The translations under genes were made by a program, and so were the position numbers. Positions 17,145 to 23,830 of a stretch of DNA of 23,921 nucleotides are shown here, piece by piece; within the stretch, counting starts at the first letter, position 1; the number at the start of each line of letters is the position of its first letter. The notes under the pieces are model-generated. The model searched no databases. It was not told the origin of the DNA and saw only the letters and a program-made list of their open reading frames with translations. The stretch is from Mycobacterium sp. 050128 (GTDB taxonomy: Bacteria; Actinomycetota; Actinomycetes; Mycobacteriales; Mycobacteriaceae): the NCBI RefSeq assembly GCF_036409155.1, contig NZ_JAZGLW010000011.1, positions 1 through 23,921 on the forward strand, written 5' to 3'.

Positions 17145-18095
17145 ATGGGTGCGGTCGCGGACCGACCCGCGTTGGCCACGGCCCTGGGTGCGGTTGGAGT
17201 GTCGTCGTCGGGTCTGTTCGTGGCCTTGTCGAACACGTCGCCGGGTACGGCGTCGTTCTATCGCTGTGTTTTCGCTCTGCCCTTGCTTGCGCCGTTGGCC
17301 ATCGTTGAACGGCAGAGGCGCGGAGCACCCACGGCGCATCAACACGGGTGGGCTGCTGCTGCCGGCGTTTTGTTCGCGGCGGACACTTTGTTGTGGACCC
17401 AAGCGATTTATGAGGTCGGTGTCGGGTTGTCCGCGGTCCTCGTCAACACCCAGGTCGTCATGGTGCCTTTGCTTGCCCGGCTTATCGACCGCGAGTCGCT
17501 GAGCATACGGTTCTTTGTCCTGTTGCCCGTCGTCGCTGTTGGCGCTGTGCTCACCGGAGGTCTCTTCGAGACCGGCGTGACCGGGTCTGCGCCTATTGCG
17601 GGGACGGTGCATTCCGCATTGGCAGCCTTGTGCTACTCGGTGTTCTTGTTCCTGCTTCGACGCGGCGGCCCGAACCGACCGCCGGTCCAGTCGTACGTGA
17701 CGATCATGGTGTCGGCCGCCGTGGCTGCACTGATCGGCGGTGCACTGTGGGGCGGCGTTAGCCTGGCCCCTGGTTGGGGGCCGACGGGATGGCTTGTGTT
17801 GACGGCGATCTGCGGTCAAGTGCTGGGCTGGTTGCTCGTCGCACTCGGCAGCCCGTCACTGCGAGTCGAAGTCAGCTCGCCACTGTTGCTGCTGACGCCG
17901 GTTGGTGCCCTGGTGCTCGCCGCAGCGGTCCTCGCGCAGATGCCTTCGGTCCTGCAGGTGCTCGGATGCATCCTGATCCTGGGAAGCGCCTACTTCATCA
18001 CCGTGGGTCGTTCGGGAGGTGGGCCAGATCGGGCAGTCACGGTCCGGCTTTCCGCTGTGGAAGACACGAAAGGCCAGGCTCGGCAACGTGATTAG
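17145..18095 (+). CDS. EamA/DMT-family transporter
   Basis: A 316-residue inner-membrane protein with the two-repeat, roughly ten-span architecture of drug/metabolite transporters. The first EamA repeat covers about residues 8-135 (ATALGAVGVSSSGLFVALS, SFYRCVFALPLLAPLAI, GVLFAADTLLWTQAIYEVG, SAVLVNTQVVMVPLLARL) and the second about 145-290 (GTVHSALAALCYSVFLFLLRRG, ICGQVLGWLLVALGSPSL, SSPLLLLTPVGALVLAAAVL). Such proteins export amino acids, nucleosides or drugs; the substrate is not readable. The ATG at 17145 has GAGGG five bases upstream; in-frame GTGs at 17109 and 17073 are alternatives. The 318 bases between this start and the XRE start hold nothing else I can support. Its final codon overlaps an antisense IstB-like fragment. 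Confidence 0.85.
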   Translation: MGAVADRPALATALGAVGVSSSGLFVALSNTSPGTASFYRCVFALPLLAPLAIVERQRRGAPTAHQHGWAAAAGVLFAADTLLWTQAIYEVGVGLSAVLVNTQVVMVPLLARLIDRESLSIRFFVLLPVVAVGAVLTGGLFETGVTGSAPIAGTVHSALAALCYSVFLFLLRRGGPNRPPVQSYVTIMVSAAVAALIGGALWGGVSLAPGWGPTGWLVLTAICGQVLGWLLVALGSPSLRVEVSSPLLLLTPVGALVLAAAVLAQMPSVLQVLGCILILGSAYFITVGRSGGGPDRAVTVRLSAVEDTKGQARQRD

Positions 18096-18187
18096 TCATC
18101 TGCGGCCCGGTTCTCCTTGGCGAGAAGTTGGCGGCGCTGGCGGGTGCGGTGGGAGTCGCCGGTGAGGGTGAGGACTTCGGCCCTCTT
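18092..18187 (-). pseudogene. C-terminal fragment of an IS21-type IstB helper ATPase
   Basis: The minus strand reads KRAEVLTLTGDSHRTRQRR then QLLAKENRAADD and a stop. This strongly resembles the extreme C-terminus of actinobacterial IstB proteins, which end with a strand-turn motif of the form (A)E(V/I)LTLxGDSYRTRxR. Nothing recognisable as IstB continues further upstream, so only about 32 codons survive. It suggests a former IS21-family insertion next to the transporter gene. The call rests on a short motif. Confidence 0.45.
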
Positions 18188-18282
18188 ACCAGGCGTCAAG
18201 CCCCGCACGCCAATCCCCCTGCGCGGCACACGGTTCCCACAATCGCTGTGGGTCAGTTTGATTTACGCGGTGTGCTGGCGCA

Positions 18283-18474
18283 TCAAAGGTGCTCCATGAG
18301 GCGGTTCATTTCCCCCGCCTCGAGATAGCTGGCCTCATGCGTCGGGTAATTCGGGCGCGGCTCAGGCAGCCGGATGTGAATGTGCCCGATGGCCGTAATG
18401 AATGCTGGGCCAGGCCAGTGACGATGTGCCAGCGCATCGGGTAGTGAGTGGAATTTGGGTAGTAGGTGCGACAT
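18283..18474 (-). CDS. hypothetical 63-aa protein
   Basis: A frame from an ATG at 18474 encodes a histidine- and proline-rich peptide (HRHWPGPAFITAIGHIHIRLPEPRPNYPTHEA) that looks more protein-like than its surroundings. There is no strong ribosome binding site and codon bias is only moderate. No family recognised. The 300 bases from here to the methyltransferase end contain nothing I can identify. Confidence 0.4.
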   Translation of the reverse strand: MSHLLPKFHSLPDALAHRHWPGPAFITAIGHIHIRLPEPRPNYPTHEASYLEAGEMNRLMEHL

Positions 18475-18772
18475 GACGGATGCTTTCAGATTATTCGAGT
18501 GGCTCCTACCGAAGTCACGGCTATTAAACACATGTTAGATAGCACTAATGACGTTGGCAATGCGCACGCTGCCGTGCCGTGCATCATCGCGCAGTCGTAT
18601 CGCTGCTCAACACAGGTGATCGCCCAATGCCGCTGACGGTCGAGACCGCAGTCTTAGGCGACAGCCGCGGCCGGACTCAGCGGAACACCCGCCAAACGCT
18701 CGTAGCGTAGTACGCGAAACACGAATAGCTAAGCAGTACCGGGCCGTGCTGATCGCGAAAGGTCGGCCGGGT

Positions 18773-19618
18773 TTAGAACTTGTAGCGCACGAGGGTGGTG
18801 CCGATCATTCGGGACACCGCTGCGCTGGGGGCGGCTAGGCGCGACGTCAGCCGCATGACAAAGGGGAGTTCGGCGACCTCGGGTGCTCGTGTGAGGAAGA
18901 TTTCCTCGGCCAGCTTGAGGCCTGCAACCCAGCGTTCGAGTTGGCGAGGGTCGTTGAACCCGGGGTTGACCACCCCGGCGCGGATCGCGGCCAGGCTGCC
19001 CAAATGCTGAGTCGCCCAGACCGCCCCTGTGGTGTAGAGATTGAACGCAATTTCGCCGCTGGGGAAGTGGCTGGTGAGTCGATTCAGCAGCGACACGAAA
19101 TCGTCCTGGCGTAGGAACGCGACCAGGCCATCGGCGACGATTACGGCCGGTCGGTCGGCGGGGACCTCGTCGAGCCAGTTCGGATCGGTCAGGTCAGCAC
19201 CGATGCTGTGCACGCTGACCTGCGCCGGCAGTAGCTGGCGACGGAGGTCGACGATCTGCGGGAAGTCGACGTCGTACCAGCCGACCGTGGACGGCGGGGT
19301 GACCCGCAATATCCGGCTGTCCAGACCCGCGCCCAGATCCAGCACGACCGCGTCCGGGTGGCGGTCGACGAAGCAGCTCACCACCTCGTCAAGTCGCTTG
19401 GCCCGCACCGCGATATCGAAGACCTTCGTCCTTGCGTCTCGGAGCTTCGTGGTCAGTGAGGGGAACTTGGCGAGGTCGTAGCCGGTTTCACCAAGGATCT
19501 GGTCGGCCATCGTGTCGCCGAGGAACGGATGCGGCAAGCGGCTGTCGAGCGCCCTGCCACCCAGTGTGAGAAATAGGCTCTCCTGCGCTGGCGTGAACGC
19601 TGGCATCGTGATGCCCAT
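18773..19618 (-). CDS. SAM-dependent O-methyltransferase, TcmP/LCMT-like
   Basis: A 281-residue class I methyltransferase of the leucine carboxyl methyltransferase superfamily, which includes polyketide methyltransferases such as TcmP and many mycobacterial paralogues. SAM motif I is VVLDLGAGLDSRILR at 91-105 with the family's GLDSR, then WYDVDFPQIVDLRR at 114-127 and a later VIVADGLVAFL (post-motif II). The long N-terminal helix region (FTPAQESLFLTLGGRALDS) is also typical. The ATG at 19618 is preferred because AAGGAGGA lies nine bases upstream, inside the end of the TetR gene; the two genes are five bases apart. It probably methylates a carboxyl or hydroxyl group of a small molecule and is controlled by the adjacent TetR. 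Confidence 0.87.
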   Translation of the reverse strand: MGITMPAFTPAQESLFLTLGGRALDSRLPHPFLGDTMADQILGETGYDLAKFPSLTTKLRDARTKVFDIAVRAKRLDEVVSCFVDRHPDAVVLDLGAGLDSRILRVTPPSTVGWYDVDFPQIVDLRRQLLPAQVSVHSIGADLTDPNWLDEVPADRPAVIVADGLVAFLRQDDFVSLLNRLTSHFPSGEIAFNLYTTGAVWATQHLGSLAAIRAGVVNPGFNDPRQLERWVAGLKLAEEIFLTRAPEVAELPFVMRLTSRLAAPSAAVSRMIGTTLVRYKF

Positions 19619-19623
19619 GTTGT

Positions 19624-20271
19624 TCAGTCCTCCTTCTGTGGTGGACGCGCAGCCGGCCACGCGTCCTGGGCGGTTTTCGGGAGTGTGTCGTCGGTGTAGA
19701 GCCCGCGGGTGTAGAGCTCAAAGGTTGGCACTGCCATGCGCTGTAGCACCTCGGGACCGAAGTGCTCATGGCCGAGCGCACGCGCCAAAGGGGGCCCCAT
19801 CGTCAATAGGCCAAGGGTGACAAGGAGATTCAGGACCGCCAGAGCCCGTGGATCCGAGGACGGCCGCATGACGCCGTCGGCGGCGCCGGTCCTAAAGATT
19901 GCCTCGGATTCCTCCACCATCGTGTCGACGAACATGCCGGCGGCCGGCACGTCGTCCTGGATCGCCCGGGCCATGTATTGCACCTGGAGCCGATACTCCT
20001 CGGGGTTCGACAGGTAGATGCCGAGGAGATCCTGCATTCCAGTGGGACGCCCCGCGGTGCGGGCCCGCCCGACAAGGACGTCCAGCACGTACTCGTCACA
20101 GGCGGCCCGAAGCCCGTCCTTGCTGCCGAAATGGTGAAAGATCAACGCCTCGCTGACGCCTGCCGCTGTCGCAATGGCACGCAGATTCACCTTCTGGAAA
20201 CCGTCGCGCGCAAAGCAAGCCACGGCCGCGTTGCGGATCCTAGCCTTGGCTGTCAGGTCCACTGAGCGCAC
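19624..20271 (-). CDS. TetR family transcriptional regulator
   Basis: A 215-residue regulator. The DNA-binding domain spans residues 8-55 with the helix-turn-helix at about 28-50 (VNLRAIATAAGVSEALIFHHFGSKDGL), followed by a helical ligand domain. I chose the GTG at 20271 (MRSVDLTAKARI), next to the start of the domain; the open frame upstream is unlike protein. Its stop is only five bases from the methyltransferase start, so the two form an operon. A GTACT-C-AGTAC dyad and a weak -10 (GATACT) lie just upstream of the GTG, suggesting self-repression and perhaps a leaderless message. Confidence 0.87.
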   Translation of the reverse strand: MRSVDLTAKARIRNAAVACFARDGFQKVNLRAIATAAGVSEALIFHHFGSKDGLRAACDEYVLDVLVGRARTAGRPTGMQDLLGIYLSNPEEYRLQVQYMARAIQDDVPAAGMFVDTMVEESEAIFRTGAADGVMRPSSDPRALAVLNLLVTLGLLTMGPPLARALGHEHFGPEVLQRMAVPTFELYTRGLYTDDTLPKTAQDAWPAARPPQKED

Positions 20272-20289
20272 AATCAGTATCCTAAGTCT

Positions 20290-20300
20290 GTACTCAGTAC
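20290..20300. promoter_or_regulatory. inverted repeat GTACT-C-AGTAC upstream of TetR
   Basis: Perfect five-base arms with a single central base, 19 bases upstream of the TetR start codon and within the likely promoter. It fits an autoregulatory TetR operator, although a five-base arm is short. Confidence 0.4.
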
Positions 20301-20411
20301 GTGGCAAGGAAGAGTCGACAAGCAGATAGCACGGCGCCGCCGCATTTAGCGAGTGCCCGCTCAGCGCGCTTGCGGCGGGGCGCATAACGGGCCCCCAGGA
20401 AATGAACCGTT

Positions 20412-20452
20412 CCGTGAGACAAATCAGGTTGGAATCGCCGTGAGACAGTTCA
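20412..20452. repeat. direct repeat CCGTGAGACA at 26-bp spacing
   Basis: CCGTGAGACAAATCA at 20412-20426 recurs as CCGTGAGACAGTTCA at 20438-20452, sharing the first ten bases and the final TCA. It lies just left of the point where tnpB similarity begins. Tandem short repeats of this kind occur at the ends of insertion sequences, so this may be the terminus of another element that replaced the tnpB left end. Confidence 0.4.
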
Positions 20453-20477
20453 GAGAACCAAAGATCAGCGCACGCGG

Positions 20478-21700
20478 AACACCGGTTTGGAGCAACGCCG
20501 CGAATACCGTCGCCGCGGAGCGTGGATGAACTACGGGCCCCAGGCGCACGAGTTGGCCGAGGCTAAGGCAGAACACCCGTGGTTGAAAGACGTTCCGGGG
20601 CATTGTTTGCAGCAGACGCTGATGGACCTGGATCGGGCGTGCCGTGAGCACGGTACTTTTCGGGTGCGGTGGCGCTCTAGTCGGCGGTGGGCTCCGTCGT
20701 TCCGGTTTCCGGAGGGCAACAAAATGGCACTGGAGCGGCTCAACCGCCGGCATGCCCGGGTCAAGCTGCCCAAGCTGGGCTGGGTCAAGTTCCGGCAGAC
20801 GCGCAGCCTGCGAGCCGAAACCATCCGCTCGGCCACCCTCGCACGCGAGGCCCAGCACTGGTATGTGTCGCTGCTCGTCGACGACGGGATCGCCACACCG
20901 TCAGCACATGCGGTGCCGGGGTCTGCGGTGGGTGTGGACCGTGGCGTCGTGGTAGCAGTGGCCACCAGTACCGGCGAACCGCTCGACCGAGCCTTCGTCA
21001 CTGAGGGAGAGCGATGTCGCGCGCTTCGGTTGCAGCGCAAGCTGTCCCGCAGTGCGAAGGGTTCAGCCAACCGGGGTAAGACTCGGGTAGCGCTGGCGCG
21101 GGTGCGGTCCCGTGAACGGTATCGGCGGCAAGACTTCTGCGCCCAGACCGCACACCAGCTCGCGCAGACCAATGCGCTGGTGGTGTTGGAGAAACTGCCA
21201 GCCAGGACCATGACCCGCCGTGCCGGGCCAGTTGAGGATCCGAACAACCCCGGCCACTACCTCCCCAACGGGGCGGCGGCCAAGTCCGGCTTGAACCGGG
21301 CCATCCTGGGCAAGGCGTGGCATCGGTTCGAGTTGGCGTTGAATTCTGTGTCCCGCTACACCGGGACCATCGTGGTGAAAGTTCCGGCAGCGTTCACATC
21401 GCAACGCTGTTCGGCGTGTGGGCATGTGGACCCGAAATCCCGTGAGAGCCAAGCGGTCTTCCGGTGCACGGCATGCTCACGTCCCGCCGAGCACGCAGAT
21501 GTCAACGCCGCCAAAAACATATTGGCCGCAGGGCTTGCGGTCACCGCCTGCCGAGAATCTGCAGCACCCGCGGGTGCTGCACTGACGTCGACGCAGGAAC
21601 CAGCAGGAAACCGCGAGGAACTACTGCTCCAACCCCACTCGGCTACCGCAGCATGAGTGGGGTTGGAATCCCCCGGCTTCAGCCGTGGGGAGGACGTCAA
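20478..21700 (+). mobile_element. left-truncated IS200/IS605-group (IS1341-type) element with tnpB only
   Basis: The element has a tnpB gene but no tnpA. Its right end is typical: CCCCGGC-TTCA-GCC-GT-GGGG at 21671-21690 followed by AGGACGTCAA, where IS605-group right ends of actinobacteria finish, so I place the boundary at about 21700. On the left, similarity to TnpB begins abruptly around 20478 and no left-end hairpin is visible. The element therefore appears to have lost its left end and could not move unaided. Confidence 0.7.
20487..21656 (+). CDS. tnpB: TnpB RNA-guided nuclease, N-terminally truncated
   Basis: A 389-residue TnpB of the IS1341 type, an ancestor-like relative of Cas12 that cuts DNA guided by omega-RNA from the element's right end. 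The RuvC residues are D151 (VGVDRGV), E235 (VVLEKLP) and D338 (HADVNAAKNIL); the zinc ribbon has C308, C311, C327 and C330. What is missing is the first 30 or so residues, the opening strands of the wedge domain that normally precede NTGLEQRREYRRRG. The frame upstream is open to 20418 but reads unrelated residues (NRRETVQRTKDQRT), so the loss is a replacement, not a wrong start. TTG at 20487 is only the first usable start. An intact catalytic core with a damaged N-terminus probably means no activity, though this is untested. Confidence 0.85.
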   Translation: MEQRREYRRRGAWMNYGPQAHELAEAKAEHPWLKDVPGHCLQQTLMDLDRACREHGTFRVRWRSSRRWAPSFRFPEGNKMALERLNRRHARVKLPKLGWVKFRQTRSLRAETIRSATLAREAQHWYVSLLVDDGIATPSAHAVPGSAVGVDRGVVVAVATSTGEPLDRAFVTEGERCRALRLQRKLSRSAKGSANRGKTRVALARVRSRERYRRQDFCAQTAHQLAQTNALVVLEKLPARTMTRRAGPVEDPNNPGHYLPNGAAAKSGLNRAILGKAWHRFELALNSVSRYTGTIVVKVPAAFTSQRCSACGHVDPKSRESQAVFRCTACSRPAEHADVNAAKNILAAGLAVTACRESAAPAGAALTSTQEPAGNREELLLQPHSATAA

Positions 21701-21720
21701 CATCGGTGGGCGTAGCCGTG
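21560..21720 (+). ncRNA. candidate omega-RNA (TnpB guide RNA) scaffold with three hairpins and flank guide
   Basis: Three strong hairpins follow one another at the tnpB 3' end: a perfect 22-bp palindrome at 21560-21581 (arm TGCAGCACCCG), a perfect 12-bp stem CCAACCCCACTC / GAGTGGGGTTGG at 21629-21640 and 21655-21666 with a 14-base loop spanning the tnpB stop, and the right-end hairpin at 21671-21690. Omega-RNAs of IS605-group elements overlap the tnpB end and stop in flanking DNA that acts as guide. The guide here would be the first 16-20 bases after 21700 (CATCGGTGGGCGTAGCCGTG). Confidence 0.5.
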
Positions 21721-21754
21721 GCATTAGCGCAAGTACTCAGGTTAGCTTTGGTGG

Positions 21755-22951
21755 GTGAGTATTGGGGGGTTTGTGGCTGGGGTTGATCGGCTGCTGACTC
21801 GTGCGCATGACCTTTATCCGGCGGGTGGCGACGGCGGGCAGTTGCCGACGTCTGGGGGTGCGTCGGTGCCGGCGTCACCTGAGGGTGTGAGCGGATTGCG
21901 GGGAGGTGTCACGAAGGCGGCTGGTGCGTATCAGCAGGCGCGCAGCGGTGCTGCGGGGCTGGATGAGCAGTTGCAGCAGGCGGCCGGCCAGGGTGCCACG
22001 ATCGGGCAGCAAGGCCGGATGGCGTCGGGGTTGATTCGTGACCAGGCTCGTGCGACAGCGGCCGCGCTGATGCCGATGGCCAAGTCGCCGGCGGGCGCGC
22101 AGCTGATGATGGCCGCGATGGACCAGCAGCTGTCCGCGATGCAGGGCCAGCTACAGTCGACCAAGGGCCAATACCAGGCGGTGTCGGCGACATTGCAGCA
22201 GGCAGCCACCGGCTACCAAACCCTCTCCACCGGCACCAAAGACTCCCCCGCTGACCCGACGATTCGTGCGGCGGGCTGGAGGCCGGGCGAGCCGGTGCCG
22301 GCCTCCCCCGCCTCGCCGGGTTTGCCTCCTGTGGCAACCGACCCCCGTAACCCGTTCATCGGCGACCCCCGCTTCGGGTACTGGAAGGACTATGTGCCTC
22401 CGCCCTACACGGGTTCGACACCGCCCCCACCGACCAAACAGCACGTGCCCTGGGTCGACGGCCCGGAGGGCGGACCCACCGGCTTCTACACACCAGGCAG
22501 GACCTGGATCGGCGACAACGATGCCCCGTTCGCGTCCTATCAGCAGCAGTACAAGTTCCGCATCGCGGGCGAGGACCTCACCTCCTACACTCAGGTCGGG
22601 CCGACTGGACAAATGCAGCGCTGGGTGGCCTACACCTATGAGGCCCAGGAATTCCAGAACATCCAACTCAATGGTGACATCTGGGCCAAGACGCCAGCCG
22701 ACGCGAGCCAGGGGACCTTAGGTGGGGTCTCCACCGGCGGCATCGGAGGAATCTCGCTGCCACCAAAGATCGGGCCGTGGCAGCCCATCACTCCTGCACA
22801 AATCGCTGTCTTATCAGCGGCCAACCCAACCGTGCAGTACTACATGCCCGACCCTTGTGGGCAGCAATTCACGTTTGTCAACGGGACAGCTACCGGCGGT
22901 AATGCACCCGGGCCGATCACGCCGAGCATCATTGCGGGTCCGCCGGGCTGA
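21755..22951 (+). CDS. DUF4226-like (ESX-associated type) modular protein
   Basis: A 398-residue protein. Residues 1-35 (GGFVAGVDRLLTRAHDLYP) and about 45-155 are helical and Ala/Gln/Gly-rich, with KSPAGAQLMMAAMDQQLSAM, QGQLQSTKGQYQAVSATL and QQAATGYQTLS. This resembles the DUF4226 module that mycobacteria attach to ESX-linked proteins and cell-wall hydrolases; the name is tentative. A Pro-rich linker (residues 165-230) leads to an unrecognised domain with WIGDNDAPFASYQQQYKFRI, RWVAYTYEAQEFQNIQL and NPTVQYYMPDPC. There is no signal peptide or membrane span, so any export would be by type VII secretion. Start GTG at 21755 has only a weak ribosome binding site. It begins 55 bases after the tnpB element, and a second copy of its helical module lies at 23439-23830 on the other strand. 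Confidence 0.65.
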   Translation: MSIGGFVAGVDRLLTRAHDLYPAGGDGGQLPTSGGASVPASPEGVSGLRGGVTKAAGAYQQARSGAAGLDEQLQQAAGQGATIGQQGRMASGLIRDQARATAAALMPMAKSPAGAQLMMAAMDQQLSAMQGQLQSTKGQYQAVSATLQQAATGYQTLSTGTKDSPADPTIRAAGWRPGEPVPASPASPGLPPVATDPRNPFIGDPRFGYWKDYVPPPYTGSTPPPPTKQHVPWVDGPEGGPTGFYTPGRTWIGDNDAPFASYQQQYKFRIAGEDLTSYTQVGPTGQMQRWVAYTYEAQEFQNIQLNGDIWAKTPADASQGTLGGVSTGGIGGISLPPKIGPWQPITPAQIAVLSAANPTVQYYMPDPCGQQFTFVNGTATGGNAPGPITPSIIAGPPG

Positions 22952-23069
22952 TCGGCCGAGCACGCTCTAAGGTTCGCCGTCGACGAGACGAACGAGGTCA
23001 TGCGACCCTTTTTCGATGCGTTCAGGCCTCGTTTGAACCGTCCAACCTGGTCTTAACGGCGAGGATACG

Positions 23070-23426
23070 TCAGTGATTTCGTCTCTGCGGATGCTCACCC
23101 TCCATCCGGGCGACGACCTGATCAAGCTCGCGGCGAAAGTTGGGTCCGGTGCGTATCCGCATGTAGTCGTCACGGTCTATGGCATAGACCCCAGGAATCG
23201 GATCGCTCAGGTGCTGCGTCAGCAGCGACTCGTCGGGCTGGGTATCGAGCTCGCCAGCGTTGAGCCGCCGCTCGAACTCATCGTGGAGTTTCTGTGTGGC
23301 GCCCTGTTCGGTGTCGGCGGTGACGTGCCAATCCGACTTCGGGTACCAGGCTTTCCATGACTGATCGCTTTGTTGTTCGAGGCGTGGCCGGACAACGATC
23401 ACATATTGTGGCGTACTGGTGTCCAT
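23070..23426 (-). CDS. 118-aa hypothetical protein with HicB-like sheet
   Basis: A 118-residue soluble protein starting at an ATG with GGGAG six bases upstream. Its first half, YVIVVRPRLEQQ...WKAWYPKSDWHVTADTEQGATQKLHDEFERRL, follows the HicB-type beta-beta-alpha pattern (short strand, W-Y-P, then a T-x-E-x-A helix), but the second half is not recognisable. It starts 12 bases after the truncated DUF4226-like gene and must share its transcript, so it may act with that protein, for instance as a partner, chaperone or immunity protein. That role is inference. It converges on the 398-aa gene across 118 bases in which I see no clear terminator. Confidence 0.6.
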   Translation of the reverse strand: MDTSTPQYVIVVRPRLEQQSDQSWKAWYPKSDWHVTADTEQGATQKLHDEFERRLNAGELDTQPDESLLTQHLSDPIPGVYAIDRDDYMRIRTGPNFRRELDQVVARMEGEHPQRRNH

Positions 23427-23438
23427 AGGTTTCTCCCT

Positions 23439-23830
23439 TCAGTCTGGCCAGTGGCCGCTGATGTCGGTTGGAGACGTGAAAATGGAAATGGTTCCGTCAG
23501 GGAGCAGCTCGCGGCAGGTGAAGCCGCCACCTTCACGATCTCTACACCACACGATGCCCGTGGGTAGAGGTCCTGGGTCGCTACCTATTTTGCCTCCGCT
23601 GAAGAGGGGCAGGGCAGTGCCCGGTGAGGTTGATGCGCTGGTGGAGAGGGTTTGGTAGCCGGTGGCTACCTGGCGCAGGGTTGCCGAGACGGTTTGGTTT
23701 TGGGTTTTGGTGGTGTGGAGCTGGCCTTGCATCGCCTGTAGGTGCTGGTCCATGGCGGCCATGAGCAGCTGGGCGCCGGCCGGAGATTTGGCCAGCGGTG
23801 CTACGGCTGCGGCCACCGCGCGGGCCGAGC
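23439..23830 (-). pseudogene. 5'-truncated DUF4226-like protein, interrupted by an IS end
   Basis: About 130 codons remain. The upstream part reads ARAVAAAVAPLAKSPAGAQL, LMAAMDQHLQAMQGQLHTTK and TVSATLRQVATGYQTLSTS, which matches the helical module of the 398-aa protein almost residue for residue (ARATAAALMPMAKSPAGAQL and so on). Similarity stops at the ARA, exactly where IS256-type terminal sequence begins, so the first 90 or so residues have been cut away. The rest is a short unrelated tail (GIVWCRDREGGGFTCRELLPDG, ending SPTDISGHWPD) with two cysteines. A TTG at 23837 could restart translation but lies inside the IS end. Confidence 0.75.

Noticed and set aside
16857..17819. 320-codon minus-strand frame opposite the EamA transporter
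   Set aside because: Arg/His/Gln-rich shadow of a strongly hydrophobic gene; no motif.
22967..23173. 68-codon minus-strand frame ending RIEKGSHDLVRLVDGEP
   Set aside because: The end looks protein-like and could be a frameshifted extension of the 118-aa gene, but most of it overlaps that gene in another frame and nothing shows a frameshift.
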